Shown: positions 16,288 through 25,162, numbered from the stretch's first letter. The stretch: DNA of 36,442 bases from an uncultured Bacteroidota bacterium (GCA_903882805.1 CAIRYK010000067.1:1-36442), one strand, 5' to 3'. The notes: generated by a model not told the origin, from the sequence alone. Program-made: numbers and translations.

Positions 16288-17592
16288 TTAGTGGGCCTCT
16301 TCGAAAAAAGCTGCACAGGCGTTTAGAAGGTTGCGGAGCTTGCTGGGTGGCGGTTGCAAACCTCTGCGCTGGTTTGCTACTGCTTTTGCTTTTGGTTTGC
16401 CAGATGGCGGCGGCGGTTCTGTCGTTGCTGCTGCTTTTAGCTGGTCGTAGTTATCTGGCTTAGGTATGCCATAGGTATCGTAAAAGTAGTTGTCATCTAC
16501 AGGCACGCCGATGGTAGCGACTATTTCTTTGTCGACTTCGATACGGGCTTTGAGTACGTCTATTTCTACTTCTTTTGCAAATACAAACCGACCGCCGTCG
16601 ACCTTGTAGCCATAGCTGGCAACGATTGCTAAGAACTTAGGTGTGTTGAGGCAGTTTTGCAGGTATGCAATATCGCTCTTGGTAATTTCCCTTTGCTGGT
16701 CCTGATGGGTTTTTGATTTGGCGTTGCTGCCATTTTTGCCGGAGGTTGTGGTTTCTGTATTGCCCAATATGACTATAGACATTGCGGCATTCAAGCCGTC
16801 GATAAACCGCTCCTGAAGCTGGCCGTCGCCGTTGCTTTGTTTGCCATCTTTGATGTCAAAGTCTGCTTGGCGCGGTATCATGATGCTGAGCGATGCACCT
16901 GCCTCATCAAGCACTTTCTTTAGCTCTGCCTTAATTACATCGTCGTAGCCATCGTAACGGGCTACACGGATAGGCTGGCCAAATAGCTCTATATAGTTTG
17001 CCCAGTCTGCTAATGCGTCTTTTTTGTACAACGCATATGGCGTTACACTGAGCAGGAGTCCAAATTCATATTCCCTGCCAAACACTATGACGTTGTCTAA
17101 TTCTGTGTAGTCGATGCCATCTAAGTTGTTTTGCTCCAGCGCAATGACGTGCTTTTCGACTTTGATATGTTTGCGCGGGATAACATTGTAGGCAAATTCA
17201 GTACCAGGGATAAATTCAAACCCGCTAACGCCCCACAATAATGTTTCCATCATTGTACGTAGTATGCCGCGAAAGGGTTGTGAGTATATAAGATTGTCGA
17301 GGTCGTGATTGCGCTTACCTGTAGCGTCTTCGAAATACAGTTCTTTATTCAGAACGCTATCTAACCGTTTCTGTATGATGCCTACGAGGTGTCCATCTAA
17401 AATTACATCGGCATATATATCGTATAGGGTTGTACGATTTGGGTAGTATATAGATTCGGCAGCGCTGAGGGCATTGCGCCATGAAACGATTGATTTACGC
17501 GACCTATCGGCAGAGCGTACCTGAACATCGTGAATGATTACCTGCTTTGTATCCTTGCTGTTCTTGGATGCGAGGCGTGTATTTTTTGCCAT
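16288..17592 (-). CDS. Portal protein (DUF935, Mu gp29-like)
   Basis: A 434-residue protein. The N-terminal section (SLYDIY-like TLYDIYADVILDGHLVG, about 55-71) and the conserved LLWGVSGFEFIPG match DUF935. The C-terminal portion ends in a Pro/Lys tail with AAATTEPPPPSGKPK. The portal forms the dodecameric gate for DNA entry and exit. It lies between DUF1320 and F-like genes, the standard Mu-like order, but on the strand opposite the capsid gene. Confidence 0.85.
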   Translation of the reverse strand: MAKNTRLASKNSKDTKQVIIHDVQVRSADRSRKSIVSWRNALSAAESIYYPNRTTLYDIYADVILDGHLVGIIQKRLDSVLNKELYFEDATGKRNHDLDNLIYSQPFRGILRTMMETLLWGVSGFEFIPGTEFAYNVIPRKHIKVEKHVIALEQNNLDGIDYTELDNVIVFGREYEFGLLLSVTPYALYKKDALADWANYIELFGQPIRVARYDGYDDVIKAELKKVLDEAGASLSIMIPRQADFDIKDGKQSNGDGQLQERFIDGLNAAMSIVILGNTETTTSGKNGSNAKSKTHQDQQREITKSDIAYLQNCLNTPKFLAIVASYGYKVDGGRFVFAKEVEIDVLKARIEVDKEIVATIGVPVDDNYFYDTYGIPKPDNYDQLKAAATTEPPPPSGKPKAKAVANQRRGLQPPPSKLRNLLNACAAFFEEAH

Positions 17593-17625
17593 TTAATTTG
17601 CTTTTAAAGGGTGTTTAAAAATGGG

Positions 17626-18051
17626 TTACCAGTTGTTTTCGCGCTTGGTTTGATAACTGGCATATATGGAAGCCGGGACAGAGCCAGTTGTATCGGCTAC
17701 CGGCCATCCTGCTGGGACTGCTTCGCCTTTCTGTATTGCCCTTAGCGACTTGATTGCAAGCTCATAGCTTGCAAGGGCGACCTCGTACTTGATATTGGGG
17801 TTTGCCAGTAGCACAAGCCTGTAGACGGCAATATCTACGCAGATATTTTTCAGGAACTGGTCGGGGTTGACAGGGTCGGTAAGGGCATCGCCAAACAGTG
17901 CGCTGACGTCGTATTTTGATAAATACATCTTTGCCTCGCCTACTGCTGCATCTATAGCTGCCTGTGTAGTTGCATCGGAGTCGCGGGTTATTTCGTCTAC
18001 TACTTCCTGATATATGCGGTTGTAGATGTCGGGTATTGTGATTAGTGGCAT
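17626..18051 (-). CDS. Head-tail connector, DUF1320 family (Mu gp36-like)
   Basis: A 141-residue protein. YLSKYDVSALFGD, then FLKNICVDIAVYRLVLLANP and YELAIKSLRAIQKGEAVPAG, follow the DUF1320 helical plan. Members sit between terminase and portal in Mu-like phages and act in head-tail joining. The gap to the large terminase stop is 9 bp. Confidence 0.8.
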   Translation of the reverse strand: MPLITIPDIYNRIYQEVVDEITRDSDATTQAAIDAAVGEAKMYLSKYDVSALFGDALTDPVNPDQFLKNICVDIAVYRLVLLANPNIKYEVALASYELAIKSLRAIQKGEAVPAGWPVADTTGSVPASIYASYQTKRENNW

Positions 18052-18060
18052 AATTGCGGA

Positions 18061-19572
18061 TTAAAAGCGTTTGGAATTTTGTGAGCGGCAAATGAGCGTG
18101 GGTTGATGGGTGCGGGCTGCGAGCTTATTATTGATTACAAATACTGCGCCCTCTACTGCATCGGGGCCGTCGTCGTGGGCGCGAGAGCCGGGCGCGAGGG
18201 CTACAAATTGTTCGTCGAGGCGCTGCATGTGCGGGTTTTCTTTTTCGGCCTCGTTGAGGTAAAGCTTGCCGTTTCGGTGGAGCGGCTCCAGCAGGGATTC
18301 TATACGGGTAAACTTATCGTCCTTTTGCCGGATGTCGCCAGCGATAGGTATAGTGCGGCCTTTGGAGCGAGAGGTTTCGTAGAACTCTTTGATAATAAGC
18401 TCTGATAAAAATACCTGCTCCATAAGGAAGTAGCAGGCATGAGCACCAACAATATCCATGATGTGGTAGTGCCAGTCTATCATTGTTGCGGTATTGGTTT
18501 GCTCCAAGTATGCCTTGATGACGTGGTATTCATCCTTCCATTTACCAACCAGTACTGTGGCTTTGAAGTCGTTTTTACGGCTATCCTTAAAAGAAGGGTC
18601 GGTATAACAGACCAGGAGCGAATAATCTTTGATGGGGCGAGCGGGTTTGTAGCCCATTGCTTTGAACACGGAGCCTTCGACAATAGGATTGTTGAAATAT
18701 TCTTTTTGCGCTGAGGCGTAAGACTTTTGAGATAGCACGCGAGTAATTTGCTCTTCAGAGTTTTTCTCCGGCCATGTTGACCGCCCATTTTTATCGCGGA
18801 TGTTTATTTCATCGACATGATCGGCATACTTGCAGGCACGCTCTACGCAGCAGTCGACTGCAATTCGGTTTCCGCAAAAGATAACTGTGAGGGCATTGGA
18901 TATAGAGCGGGTACCGATAGCGGCCTCTTCTATCCATTTCCAAGTATTCTTTACCGTCTCCGGATTTCGGCAATCCTCATCGGTATCTATATCGTCGAAG
19001 ATTATGAAGTCGGGACGGATGTCTTTATTGCGGGTACCTCTGGGGGATTGACCTGCGCCCAATGCACGCCATGCGCCACCATTACGGGCGGTAAACTCTG
19101 AGTCTGTCCAAGAGCCTGCCCGTTCCTGCTTGCCATAGTCTGCGCAAAGACGTGGATTTACCTCCAGATGTATTTTGTACGGTTGTAGCAGCCGTTTTGC
19201 ATTTTCAAATGAATTTGAAATTAAGAGGGTATAACGCTTACGAAGGGTAAGCATCAAGTACAGGTTTTCGTACATGGTACGTGTGGACTTAGCCAGCTCG
19301 CGCGACCATTTACGGACTTCGTACCACTCCATGTTTTTTGTGATGCGGCGTGTTGCAGCGCGATGGAATGCGGCTGGCTTGGCTCCATTTGGAAAGTAGT
19401 ATTCAATCCACTCTTCAGCGTTGCCATCGGCTTCGAGGCGTTTGATACGCGCAGCCTTTTGTTTGGGCGTTTCGGAGTTGTCGACGGGCGTGGAGTTGAT
19501 AACGCTATCGGCGTATAATTCCCATTCGTCCAGCAGTTGCCGTGAGTTGTCTTTACGGGCGGCGAGTATCAT
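18061..19572 (-). CDS. Large terminase subunit (Mu gp28-like)
   Basis: A 503-residue packaging motor. A loose Walker A (SRELAKST, 90-97), Walker B FIIFDDID (189-196) and an adenine-binding N-terminus make the ATPase. The nuclease domain carries YTDPSFKDS (323-331) with Asp325 as first metal ligand, and HDDGPDAVEG (466-475) as last. This fits DNA cutting and packaging from phage ends into host DNA, as in Mu headful packaging. It overlaps the small subunit gene by 4 bp. Confidence 0.9.
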   Translation of the reverse strand: MILAARKDNSRQLLDEWELYADSVINSTPVDNSETPKQKAARIKRLEADGNAEEWIEYYFPNGAKPAAFHRAATRRITKNMEWYEVRKWSRELAKSTRTMYENLYLMLTLRKRYTLLISNSFENAKRLLQPYKIHLEVNPRLCADYGKQERAGSWTDSEFTARNGGAWRALGAGQSPRGTRNKDIRPDFIIFDDIDTDEDCRNPETVKNTWKWIEEAAIGTRSISNALTVIFCGNRIAVDCCVERACKYADHVDEINIRDKNGRSTWPEKNSEEQITRVLSQKSYASAQKEYFNNPIVEGSVFKAMGYKPARPIKDYSLLVCYTDPSFKDSRKNDFKATVLVGKWKDEYHVIKAYLEQTNTATMIDWHYHIMDIVGAHACYFLMEQVFLSELIIKEFYETSRSKGRTIPIAGDIRQKDDKFTRIESLLEPLHRNGKLYLNEAEKENPHMQRLDEQFVALAPGSRAHDDGPDAVEGAVFVINNKLAARTHQPTLICRSQNSKRF

Positions 19573-20072
19573 TTGCGGCGCAGTTTTGATTTGATAAATG
19601 CATCGAAGTGGCGAGTAACGACCTTGGCTAATGCAAGGTCTTCGGACTGTAGGTGTGCAATAAATTCCTGCGCTACTTCGATTATTTGACCTACGTTGGT
19701 TTCGGTCTCCATGTTGCGAATGGAGGCGGTGAGCTTTACAAGCGTATCTGCTTCCTTGCTATCGGCAAAGCGTGCATTTTCGTCACGGCTTTTTATTAGC
19801 AGGTTGAGGCTATTGAGCTGGTCGTAAAAAAAGTGTAGCTGCTCTGATTTGGTGGTAAGTAGTGATTTCTTGAGGTCATCCCACATGCCATCTTTTACCC
19901 AGTTGCCCAATGTTTTTGGGGTGACGCCTACGCGCTCTGCTACCTGCTGCTGGGTGAGCTCATTTCGGGTATAGAGTAACTGTGCGAGCTCTTTTTTTTG
20001 CGACATGGCCGCTCCTGCCGATTGCTTTTTTTTTGGTTTCTGCTCCGTTGATTTCTTTGATTTCCCGCTCAT
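19569..20072 (-). CDS. Small terminase subunit-like HTH protein
   Basis: A 167-residue protein from ATG 20072 (an upstream TTG at 20093 in the same frame is less likely). A Lys-rich N-terminus precedes LTQQQVAERVGVTPKTLGNW (39-58), a clear helix-turn-helix. The rest is helical. Size, HTH and ATGA overlap with the large terminase gene mark it as the DNA-recognition subunit that selects phage ends. It is first gene of the leftward late block. Confidence 0.8.
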   Translation of the reverse strand: MSGKSKKSTEQKPKKKQSAGAAMSQKKELAQLLYTRNELTQQQVAERVGVTPKTLGNWVKDGMWDDLKKSLLTTKSEQLHFFYDQLNSLNLLIKSRDENARFADSKEADTLVKLTASIRNMETETNVGQIIEVAQEFIAHLQSEDLALAKVVTRHFDAFIKSKLRRK

Positions 20073-20321
20073 AAATACCGCTGTTGTGTACAAAAATCAT
20101 TAATTGATAGGCGATTGCAGGGGAGCGAATAAGCCTTGCGAAAATAACTGCGCATGATGCGTAGAAAGCTGCAAATGCAGCGCAGTAAGGTGTTTGGCGT
20201 AATTGTGTAGTTTTTCTATGTGTTTTTTCGTTGCCACTTTTACGGCATAAAGCGGGTGAAACTGCGACTAAGGCACTGATAAGTAACCGGGCATTCACCC
20301 GCTTTATTTGAAACTACTACT
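20073..20321 (+). promoter_or_regulatory. Divergent late control region
   Basis: This 249-bp gap separates the leftward terminase/portal/fibre block from the rightward protease/capsid/tail block, so both late transcripts should begin here. No clear consensus promoter of either strand was found, as expected if an activator is needed. AAAGCGGGTGAA (20249-20260) and its complement TTCACCCGCTTT (20294-20305) form a 12-bp inverted repeat with a 33-nt loop just ahead of ATG 20322; it could be an activator site or an mRNA leader hairpin. Confidence 0.5.
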
Positions 20322-21344
20322 ATGGCATATAAGAAGCTGGATAAGGTATTTGTGTTGAGCGACAGTAGCGTAAACTGCTATGGTTTCAGATTGATGACCA
20401 GCGGTTATCAGTTGGCACAGTATGCCGCCAACCCGATAGGCTACTATATGCACTGCCGTGAAGAGGGCATACTTGTGCGCTGGGATAACCTAACGGTAAG
20501 CAATGACCAGATAACTGGCACCCCGATTATTAACCTGAGCAACGAGCGAGGCGAACAAACCTGCGCTGAGATAGAAGAGGGTTTTTTGAACGCTGCCAGC
20601 ATGGGCGATATAGTGGTGATAGAATATAGCACCGACCCTGCTATGATGCTGCCCGGACAAACAGGGCCTACTATTACCAAGTGGACGAATAAGGAATGCA
20701 GCCTTGTGGATATACCAGGCAATGAAAATGCACTTGTAAGGCTGTATGACCAGCATGATAATGTGATTAACCTTACCGACCTGACCGGCGGTAACCTAAA
20801 TAGTCTTTCAACAACTGGATATATGAAAAAAATAACATTGGCACTGACTGCCGGACTGCTGGCTAACCTAAAGTGGACTGGCGTGGGTGAACCTACTGAA
20901 GCCGAGGTAGGCACGGCGATACAGAACCTTGCCGATAAGGCGGCTAAGTATGATGCGCTGGAAGTAGAAACGACAGCGCTTAAAGCGAAGGTGAATGAGC
21001 AGAGCACTAAAATAGTGGAGCTGAATAACGCTAAACTTTCGGCAGCAATAACCGCAACGCTGGAGAAAGCTACCGCGGATGGCAAAATAACCGTGGCGCT
21101 ACGTGATAAGCTGGCTAAGGACTATGCAACCAACCCTGAAGGGCTTGCAGACCTTGTAGCTGCTATGCCCAAATACCAAAGCATAGTAGGTAAGATAGGT
21201 GAGACTACGGCTGAAAACCTTGCATGGGCATCGTGGGACGATTACGAAAAGAATGATGTAACCGGCAAAAAACTGGCAGCACTGAAGGCGAATAACCCTA
21301 CCGAATACCAGCGCCTATATGACGCGAAGTTTAAGAAGGATTAG
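20322..21344 (+). CDS. Prohead protease / scaffold protein
   Basis: A 340-residue protein. The N-terminal half (about 1-150) has a prohead-protease-like plan: YYMHCREEG with a candidate catalytic His, NAASMGDIVVIEY with candidate Ser, and ECSLVDIPGNENALV, the strand that closes the fold. The C-terminal half (about 180-340) is helical with a long coiled coil (LEVETTALKAKVNEQSTK) and probably serves as the scaffold cleaved during head maturation. This corresponds to Mu gpI/gpZ in function and position before the capsid gene. Confidence 0.75.
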   Translation: MAYKKLDKVFVLSDSSVNCYGFRLMTSGYQLAQYAANPIGYYMHCREEGILVRWDNLTVSNDQITGTPIINLSNERGEQTCAEIEEGFLNAASMGDIVVIEYSTDPAMMLPGQTGPTITKWTNKECSLVDIPGNENALVRLYDQHDNVINLTDLTGGNLNSLSTTGYMKKITLALTAGLLANLKWTGVGEPTEAEVGTAIQNLADKAAKYDALEVETTALKAKVNEQSTKIVELNNAKLSAAITATLEKATADGKITVALRDKLAKDYATNPEGLADLVAAMPKYQSIVGKIGETTAENLAWASWDDYEKNDVTGKKLAALKANNPTEYQRLYDAKFKKD

Positions 21345-21428
21345 TAGATAGTCGGGAGTACACCATTATTCGAGCGTAGGAGCGGAGTGGAAGTGTTTTT
21401 TATTTTATAACTAAGTCAATTTTTTAAG

Positions 21429-22340
21429 ATGGCTATACAGAAGGAAATCTGGCAGGACCACATAGAAGGAAACCTGTTTAAGGGAAATGAATTTTTGCTG
21501 GCTTCGACGGATGCAGGCCAGTATGTGCTGAATGGCAAGGTGGTGCATATACCACAGGCGGGAGCATTGCCAACGGTAGTAAAGAACCGGTCATCGTTAC
21601 CAGGCACAGTGGTGCAGCGTACAGATACGGATGTTACCTATGCGCTGGATGAGTATACTACCGACCCAATATTGATACCCAATATTGACAACTACGAACT
21701 AAGCTATAGCAAGCGCGACAGTGTGATAGGTGAGCATGAGCGTGCATTGAAGCAGGTAGTAGCTGATAATATGTTGATTACGTGGGGGCCAAGTCTGCTG
21801 GCTAATATGGTACGCACGACTGGCGTGGACACAGCGACTACGCTGGACAGTACGACCGGCTACCGTAAGAAATTTACGGTGATAGACCTGAAGGCTGCTC
21901 AGTTGATGATGAACAAACAGAATGTGCCGATGGAAGGCAGGTACGCATTGCTAAGCGCAGATATGTTTCAGCAATTGACGGATGATTTGTCGACAACGCA
22001 ATACCGCGATTTCAGCGCTTCTTATGACCCAACAAATGGCGTATTGGGCAGATTGTATGGTTTCCAGATTATGATGCGTAGTTCGGTGGTATCATATACT
22101 AATGCCAGCACACCTGTGATAAATGCCTATGGCGCTGCTGCTAATGCTGATGACAATGATGCTGTGCTTTGCTGGCAGAAAAATGCGATAGAACGTGCGA
22201 TGGGTGCAATTAATTTCTTTGAAAGAACGGGCGACCCTACCTACTATGGCGATGTGTACTCATTTGCTGTGAGAATGGGCGCGCGCAAGCGTAGAACCGG
22301 ACAGGAAGGTATTGTGGCTATTGTGCAGAGCGCGGCATAG
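21429..22340 (+). CDS. Major capsid protein
   Basis: A 303-residue protein. Its size, place after the protease/scaffold gene, and text such as DEYTTDPILIPNIDNYELSY and VIGEHERALKQVVADNM fit the major head proteins of Bacteroidota Mu-like phages (HK97 fold). The 84-bp leader is A/T-rich with no Shine-Dalgarno site. No signal or membrane region. It should be the most abundant protein in the virion. Confidence 0.82.
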   Translation: MAIQKEIWQDHIEGNLFKGNEFLLASTDAGQYVLNGKVVHIPQAGALPTVVKNRSSLPGTVVQRTDTDVTYALDEYTTDPILIPNIDNYELSYSKRDSVIGEHERALKQVVADNMLITWGPSLLANMVRTTGVDTATTLDSTTGYRKKFTVIDLKAAQLMMNKQNVPMEGRYALLSADMFQQLTDDLSTTQYRDFSASYDPTNGVLGRLYGFQIMMRSSVVSYTNASTPVINAYGAAANADDNDAVLCWQKNAIERAMGAINFFERTGDPTYYGDVYSFAVRMGARKRRTGQEGIVAIVQSAA

Positions 22341-22427
22341 GTGAGCGCGGAGTACGGGGAGCGAAGAGCGGAGGTGTTACCTAAGTAGTTTTTTAACCAA
22401 TAATTTTTAACCAATAAATTTCAGAAA

Positions 22428-22946
22428 GTGAGAAAGTTTCTTTTGGCGGTGTGTGCACTGCTATTTATTACCGCCGGTGTGGCGATGGGGCAACAGGCTG
22501 TATGCCCGAAGGATGTGCCAACTGTGAAGACTGGCGGCAAGGTGAACGGGGCTACGCTGGGTAGCGGTAGCGCTACTGCCAGCTCTGTTATGACGCGTAG
22601 TGTAACGCCCACGGCTTACAGTAAAATTGACACGGTATCTAATACCGCCGTTGACACTTTTAAGCAAACTGTAGGCAGTGAAGTGAATAGCCTGTATACG
22701 TGGGCTTATGTGGATGGGATAAGCGGCACTAACACAAGTTGCGTATTGAAGCTATGGGGAGTAGGCGACCCTGATAATATAAATAGCGCTACCGGAATAC
22801 AGACCTATACGGTTACTGCGGGCACTAAGGTTTATCCTGGGCTCATCAATTCGGGTATTGGGATGCCTTATCGAGGGTTTTGGTGGACGTGGACCGGGAG
22901 TGGCACGCATAGTACGGCGTGGCATCTTGGGATGGTAATAAGATAG
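22428..22946 (+). CDS. Secreted or lipo-exported protein of unknown role
   Basis: A 172-residue protein with GTG start (22428). RKFLLAVCALLFITAGVAMG forms a clear Sec signal peptide, with likely cleavage after AMG before QQAVCPKD. The mature part is beta-rich (SNTAVDTFKQTVGSEVNSLY, then a Gly/Ser/Thr-rich end) and has two Cys. An exported protein between capsid and lysis genes is odd. It may be a moron, a periplasmic lysis aid, or a surface decoy. No family recognised. Confidence 0.65.
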   Translation: MRKFLLAVCALLFITAGVAMGQQAVCPKDVPTVKTGGKVNGATLGSGSATASSVMTRSVTPTAYSKIDTVSNTAVDTFKQTVGSEVNSLYTWAYVDGISGTNTSCVLKLWGVGDPDNINSATGIQTYTVTAGTKVYPGLINSGIGMPYRGFWWTWTGSGTHSTAWHLGMVIR

Positions 22947-22950
22947 TTGT

Positions 22951-22990
22951 CAGAATCTTGATTTTCAGGATTTTAGGATTTTAGGATTTG
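22951..22990 (+). repeat. TCAGGATTTT-type intergenic repeat, copy 1
   Basis: Located 4 bp after the stop of the secreted protein gene: TTTTCAGGATTTTAGGATT and neighbours in 9-12-nt steps. Related copies are at 24145-24190 and 26945-26985. This motif type is common between genes in Bacteroidota. Confidence 0.7.
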
Positions 22991-23145
22991 TGGTGTTGAT
23001 TTTCCCTTATAACCTGATAAATGGATAGATAGGCCCTAAAGTGGCCACATGAAGCTGGGTTTGGACGTTTTCCCGGCCTGCTGCCCTGCCCTACTGCACG
23101 CGAGTGTAGTGGTGGCGGGGATTGGCGGTGCAAGATGTTTAGGTT

Positions 23146-23370
23146 ATGAAAGATGTACTGATGTTTATTCTAAGTTTTGTGGGGAGCATGGCGGTAGGTA
23201 TTGGCGGGTTTTATGGCAAGCAGATTGCCGAAAGGCTAACGAGCATACTGGATGAACTAAAAAAACTGACGGGTATAAGCATACAGCATGATGAGCGCAT
23301 AAAAACGCTGGAAAGTAGCCGACACGACCATGAGGGTAGAATAAGGGAAATAGAGAAAAAAACGTACTAA
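23146..23370 (+). CDS. Small membrane coiled-coil protein (lysis-associated)
   Basis: A 74-residue protein with an N-terminal membrane helix (VLMFILSFVGSMAVGIGGFY, residues 4-23) and a charged coiled coil (QIAERLTSILDELKK, then DERIKTLESSRHDHEGRI). Its shape and place before the holin/spanin gene fit a holin accessory or XhlA-like lysis protein. The last base of its stop overlaps the next start. A competing frame 23049-23255 in another phase is judged spurious. Confidence 0.6.
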   Translation: MKDVLMFILSFVGSMAVGIGGFYGKQIAERLTSILDELKKLTGISIQHDERIKTLESSRHDHEGRIREIEKKTY

Positions 23371-24149
23371 TGAAAGCACTTAAGAATTTTTTGTGGGCAA
23401 TGCTTAGCGAAAGCGGCGACATAAGCAGTAAACGATGTATAGCGACCAGCGGTATGGCGACGCTGATATACCTGAGCATATACAGCATACACAGCGGTAA
23501 GCCTATAGATGCGGGTGTATTTGCGATGCTGCTGACGGCAGTACTGGGCGCGGCAGGGATAACGGCCTATGAAAAAAAGTGGATTAAGCTGCCAAGCGTA
23601 AAGGCGAAGGATGCAGCAGCAGCCAGCGCACTGATAATACTGATAATGGTAACCGGTATAGGATGCCGGAGCATTAAGGAAACTAAGCAGGTAACAACCA
23701 ATACTGTAGCTGCTAAAACGGATACGCTCCGGGTGATAGTGAAACAACGGGACACTATATACCGCTATGTGGCGGTGAAAGATACGGCAATAGGTATAGC
23801 CAGTAGGGTGATAAGCCTGACGGAAGTAGCAAACGCTAAGAATGATACCACAGTAACGAATGGTAATGTAAGCCTGCACATATATAGCCTGCCAGATGGG
23901 CGGCGCAAAGCAGACTGCAAGGCCGATAGCCTGACGGTGGTAATAGAAAAGCTAACTAAAGAGCGCGATTACTACCGACATGAAGCTGATAGCAGCTATG
24001 TAGCGGTTGTAAAAGACTTCTATAGTAAGGACTCTACGACTGTGGAAAGTAAAGTAGTTGAGGTGAAGCCGGTCTACTTCAGATGGTGGTTTTGGGTCAT
24101 TGTGTTTTTGCTGGGCGTGGGTTGGGTGTTTTTTAAGGTGACCGTCTGA
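23370..24149 (+). CDS. Holin fused to spanin-like domain
   Basis: A 259-residue protein. Residues about 24-68 (SSKRCIATSGMATLIYLSIY, then FAMLLTAVLGAAGITAY) look like a phage holin with two membrane segments. At 84-99 SALIILIMVTGIGC resembles a lipoprotein signal with Cys99. A periplasmic coiled/charged region (100-230) follows, and a C-terminal membrane helix (FRWWFWVIVFLLGVGWVFF, about 236-255). Residues 84-259 therefore copy the layout of a unimolecular spanin. No internal start that would separate them is evident. Function: disrupting the inner, then outer membrane at lysis. Confidence 0.6.
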   Translation: MKALKNFLWAMLSESGDISSKRCIATSGMATLIYLSIYSIHSGKPIDAGVFAMLLTAVLGAAGITAYEKKWIKLPSVKAKDAAAASALIILIMVTGIGCRSIKETKQVTTNTVAAKTDTLRVIVKQRDTIYRYVAVKDTAIGIASRVISLTEVANAKNDTTVTNGNVSLHIYSLPDGRRKADCKADSLTVVIEKLTKERDYYRHEADSSYVAVVKDFYSKDSTTVESKVVEVKPVYFRWWFWVIVFLLGVGWVFFKVTV

Positions 24150-24190
24150 ATCAGGATTTGCAGGATTTAAAGATTGGCAGGATTGTATTG
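24145..24190 (+). repeat. TCAGGATTTG-type intergenic repeat, copy 2
   Basis: CTGAATCAGGATTTGCAGG and following AGGATTTAAAGATTGGCAGG overlap the end of the holin/spanin gene by a few bases. It belongs to the same family as the copies at 22951 and 26945. Confidence 0.7.
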
Positions 24191-24235
24191 ATTGCGGGAT
24201 TGGTTTTTCGGGTGTTTTTCTCCTAAAAGGGTTTT

Positions 24236-24772
24236 ATGTGGCGGTTTGAATATTGCATTGGTAATACGCTGAAATGGGAGGGTGGATATAGTAATGATAC
24301 TGCTGATAGAGGCGGTGAGACCTATTGCGGCATTAGCCGGAAGTATAACCCGGACTGGGCTGGATGGAAGGTAATAGATGCGTATAAGCGGGTGCATGGA
24401 TTAGAGCGCGGCGAGGTGGTAGCAGGTAACAAACTGCTAAATGAGTGTGTAACGGACTACTACAAAGCTCAGTACTGGAACTCAATTAACGCTGAAGCTC
24501 TGCTGGGTGAGTATTTTTTACCTCTTCTGTTTGACTGGTATGTGCATAGCGGGGCTGTTGCAACAAAAGCATTGCAGGCACTTGTAGGTGTGAAGCCGGA
24601 TGGCAATATAGGGCCTAAGACGATTGCGGCTATAAATGCGGTTGATGATAAGTTGTTGTTCACGCAACTAAAGGAGCGCAGAATAATGTTTCTGAAGGCA
24701 ATAGTACAAAGAGACCCTACACAGGGGAAATACATAAATGGCTGGCTTAGGCGGGTCAATTCATTCACGTAA
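24236..24772 (+). CDS. Endolysin, GH108 N-acetylmuramidase with peptidoglycan-binding domain
   Basis: A 178-residue enzyme. WEGGYSNDTADRGGETYCGI (14-33) is the GH108 signature, with catalytic Glu15 and the conserved D-GG-T-GI run. Residues about 95-178 (LQALVGVKPDGNIGPKTIAA) are a PG_binding_3-type domain. It cleaves the glycan strand of the host wall at lysis. No signal peptide, so export depends on the holin. Directly follows the holin/spanin gene. Confidence 0.9.
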   Translation: MWRFEYCIGNTLKWEGGYSNDTADRGGETYCGISRKYNPDWAGWKVIDAYKRVHGLERGEVVAGNKLLNECVTDYYKAQYWNSINAEALLGEYFLPLLFDWYVHSGAVATKALQALVGVKPDGNIGPKTIAAINAVDDKLLFTQLKERRIMFLKAIVQRDPTQGKYINGWLRRVNSFT

Positions 24773-24790
24773 AATTTAATAAACATAGTT

Positions 24791-25162
24791 ATGAAACCAA
24801 CAACATTTGAGAAAGTTTCGAGACTTTTTGCAAAACATACAAAAGCCGATGAGCTGTATGTAGCCAGCGATAACCAAGTTTTCTTTAATGAAAACGATGC
24901 TATTGGCCACTCTAAAAGCAGGGCATTTGAAGGTATGCCTACTGAAATAGAAAAAGTGACCCGCGCACGCCTGGCTGAAATAAAAGCGGCTGCTGAAGCT
25001 CCGGCGAATGAACCTACTGTAGTTGAAGCTCCTGTTACTGAAGCTCCGGCAACTGAACCTGCTGTAGTTGAAGCTCCTGTTACTGAAGCTCCTACAGAGG
25101 CTGCTCCAGTAGCTGAGGTAAAGACTACAAAAAACAATAAGAAAGCGGCATTACCTGAATAG
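24791..25162 (+). CDS. Hypothetical protein with Pro/Ala/Glu repeat tail
   Basis: A 123-residue protein. The N-terminal 60 residues (DELYVASDNQVFFNENDAIG, then HSKSR) are of a type common in Bacteroidota phages between the lysis and sheath genes. From about 70 on it is a low-complexity tail with direct repeats (VVEAPVTEAPATEPA twice). The tail is likely disordered and may be exposed on the virion. Function unknown. Confidence 0.6.
   Translation: MKPTTFEKVSRLFAKHTKADELYVASDNQVFFNENDAIGHSKSRAFEGMPTEIEKVTRARLAEIKAAAEAPANEPTVVEAPVTEAPATEPAVVEAPVTEAPTEAAPVAEVKTTKNNKKAALPE

Noticed and set aside
20444-21085. 213-codon antisense frame in the protease/scaffold gene
   Set aside because: Ser/Val/Leu-rich shadow of a well supported gene; no motif.
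23049-23255. Open frame of 68 codons overlapping the small lysis-associated gene
   Set aside because: Composition is atypical (Cys/Gly/Arg scatter), and the frame starting at 23146 has a membrane helix plus coiled coil and runs into the holin gene.
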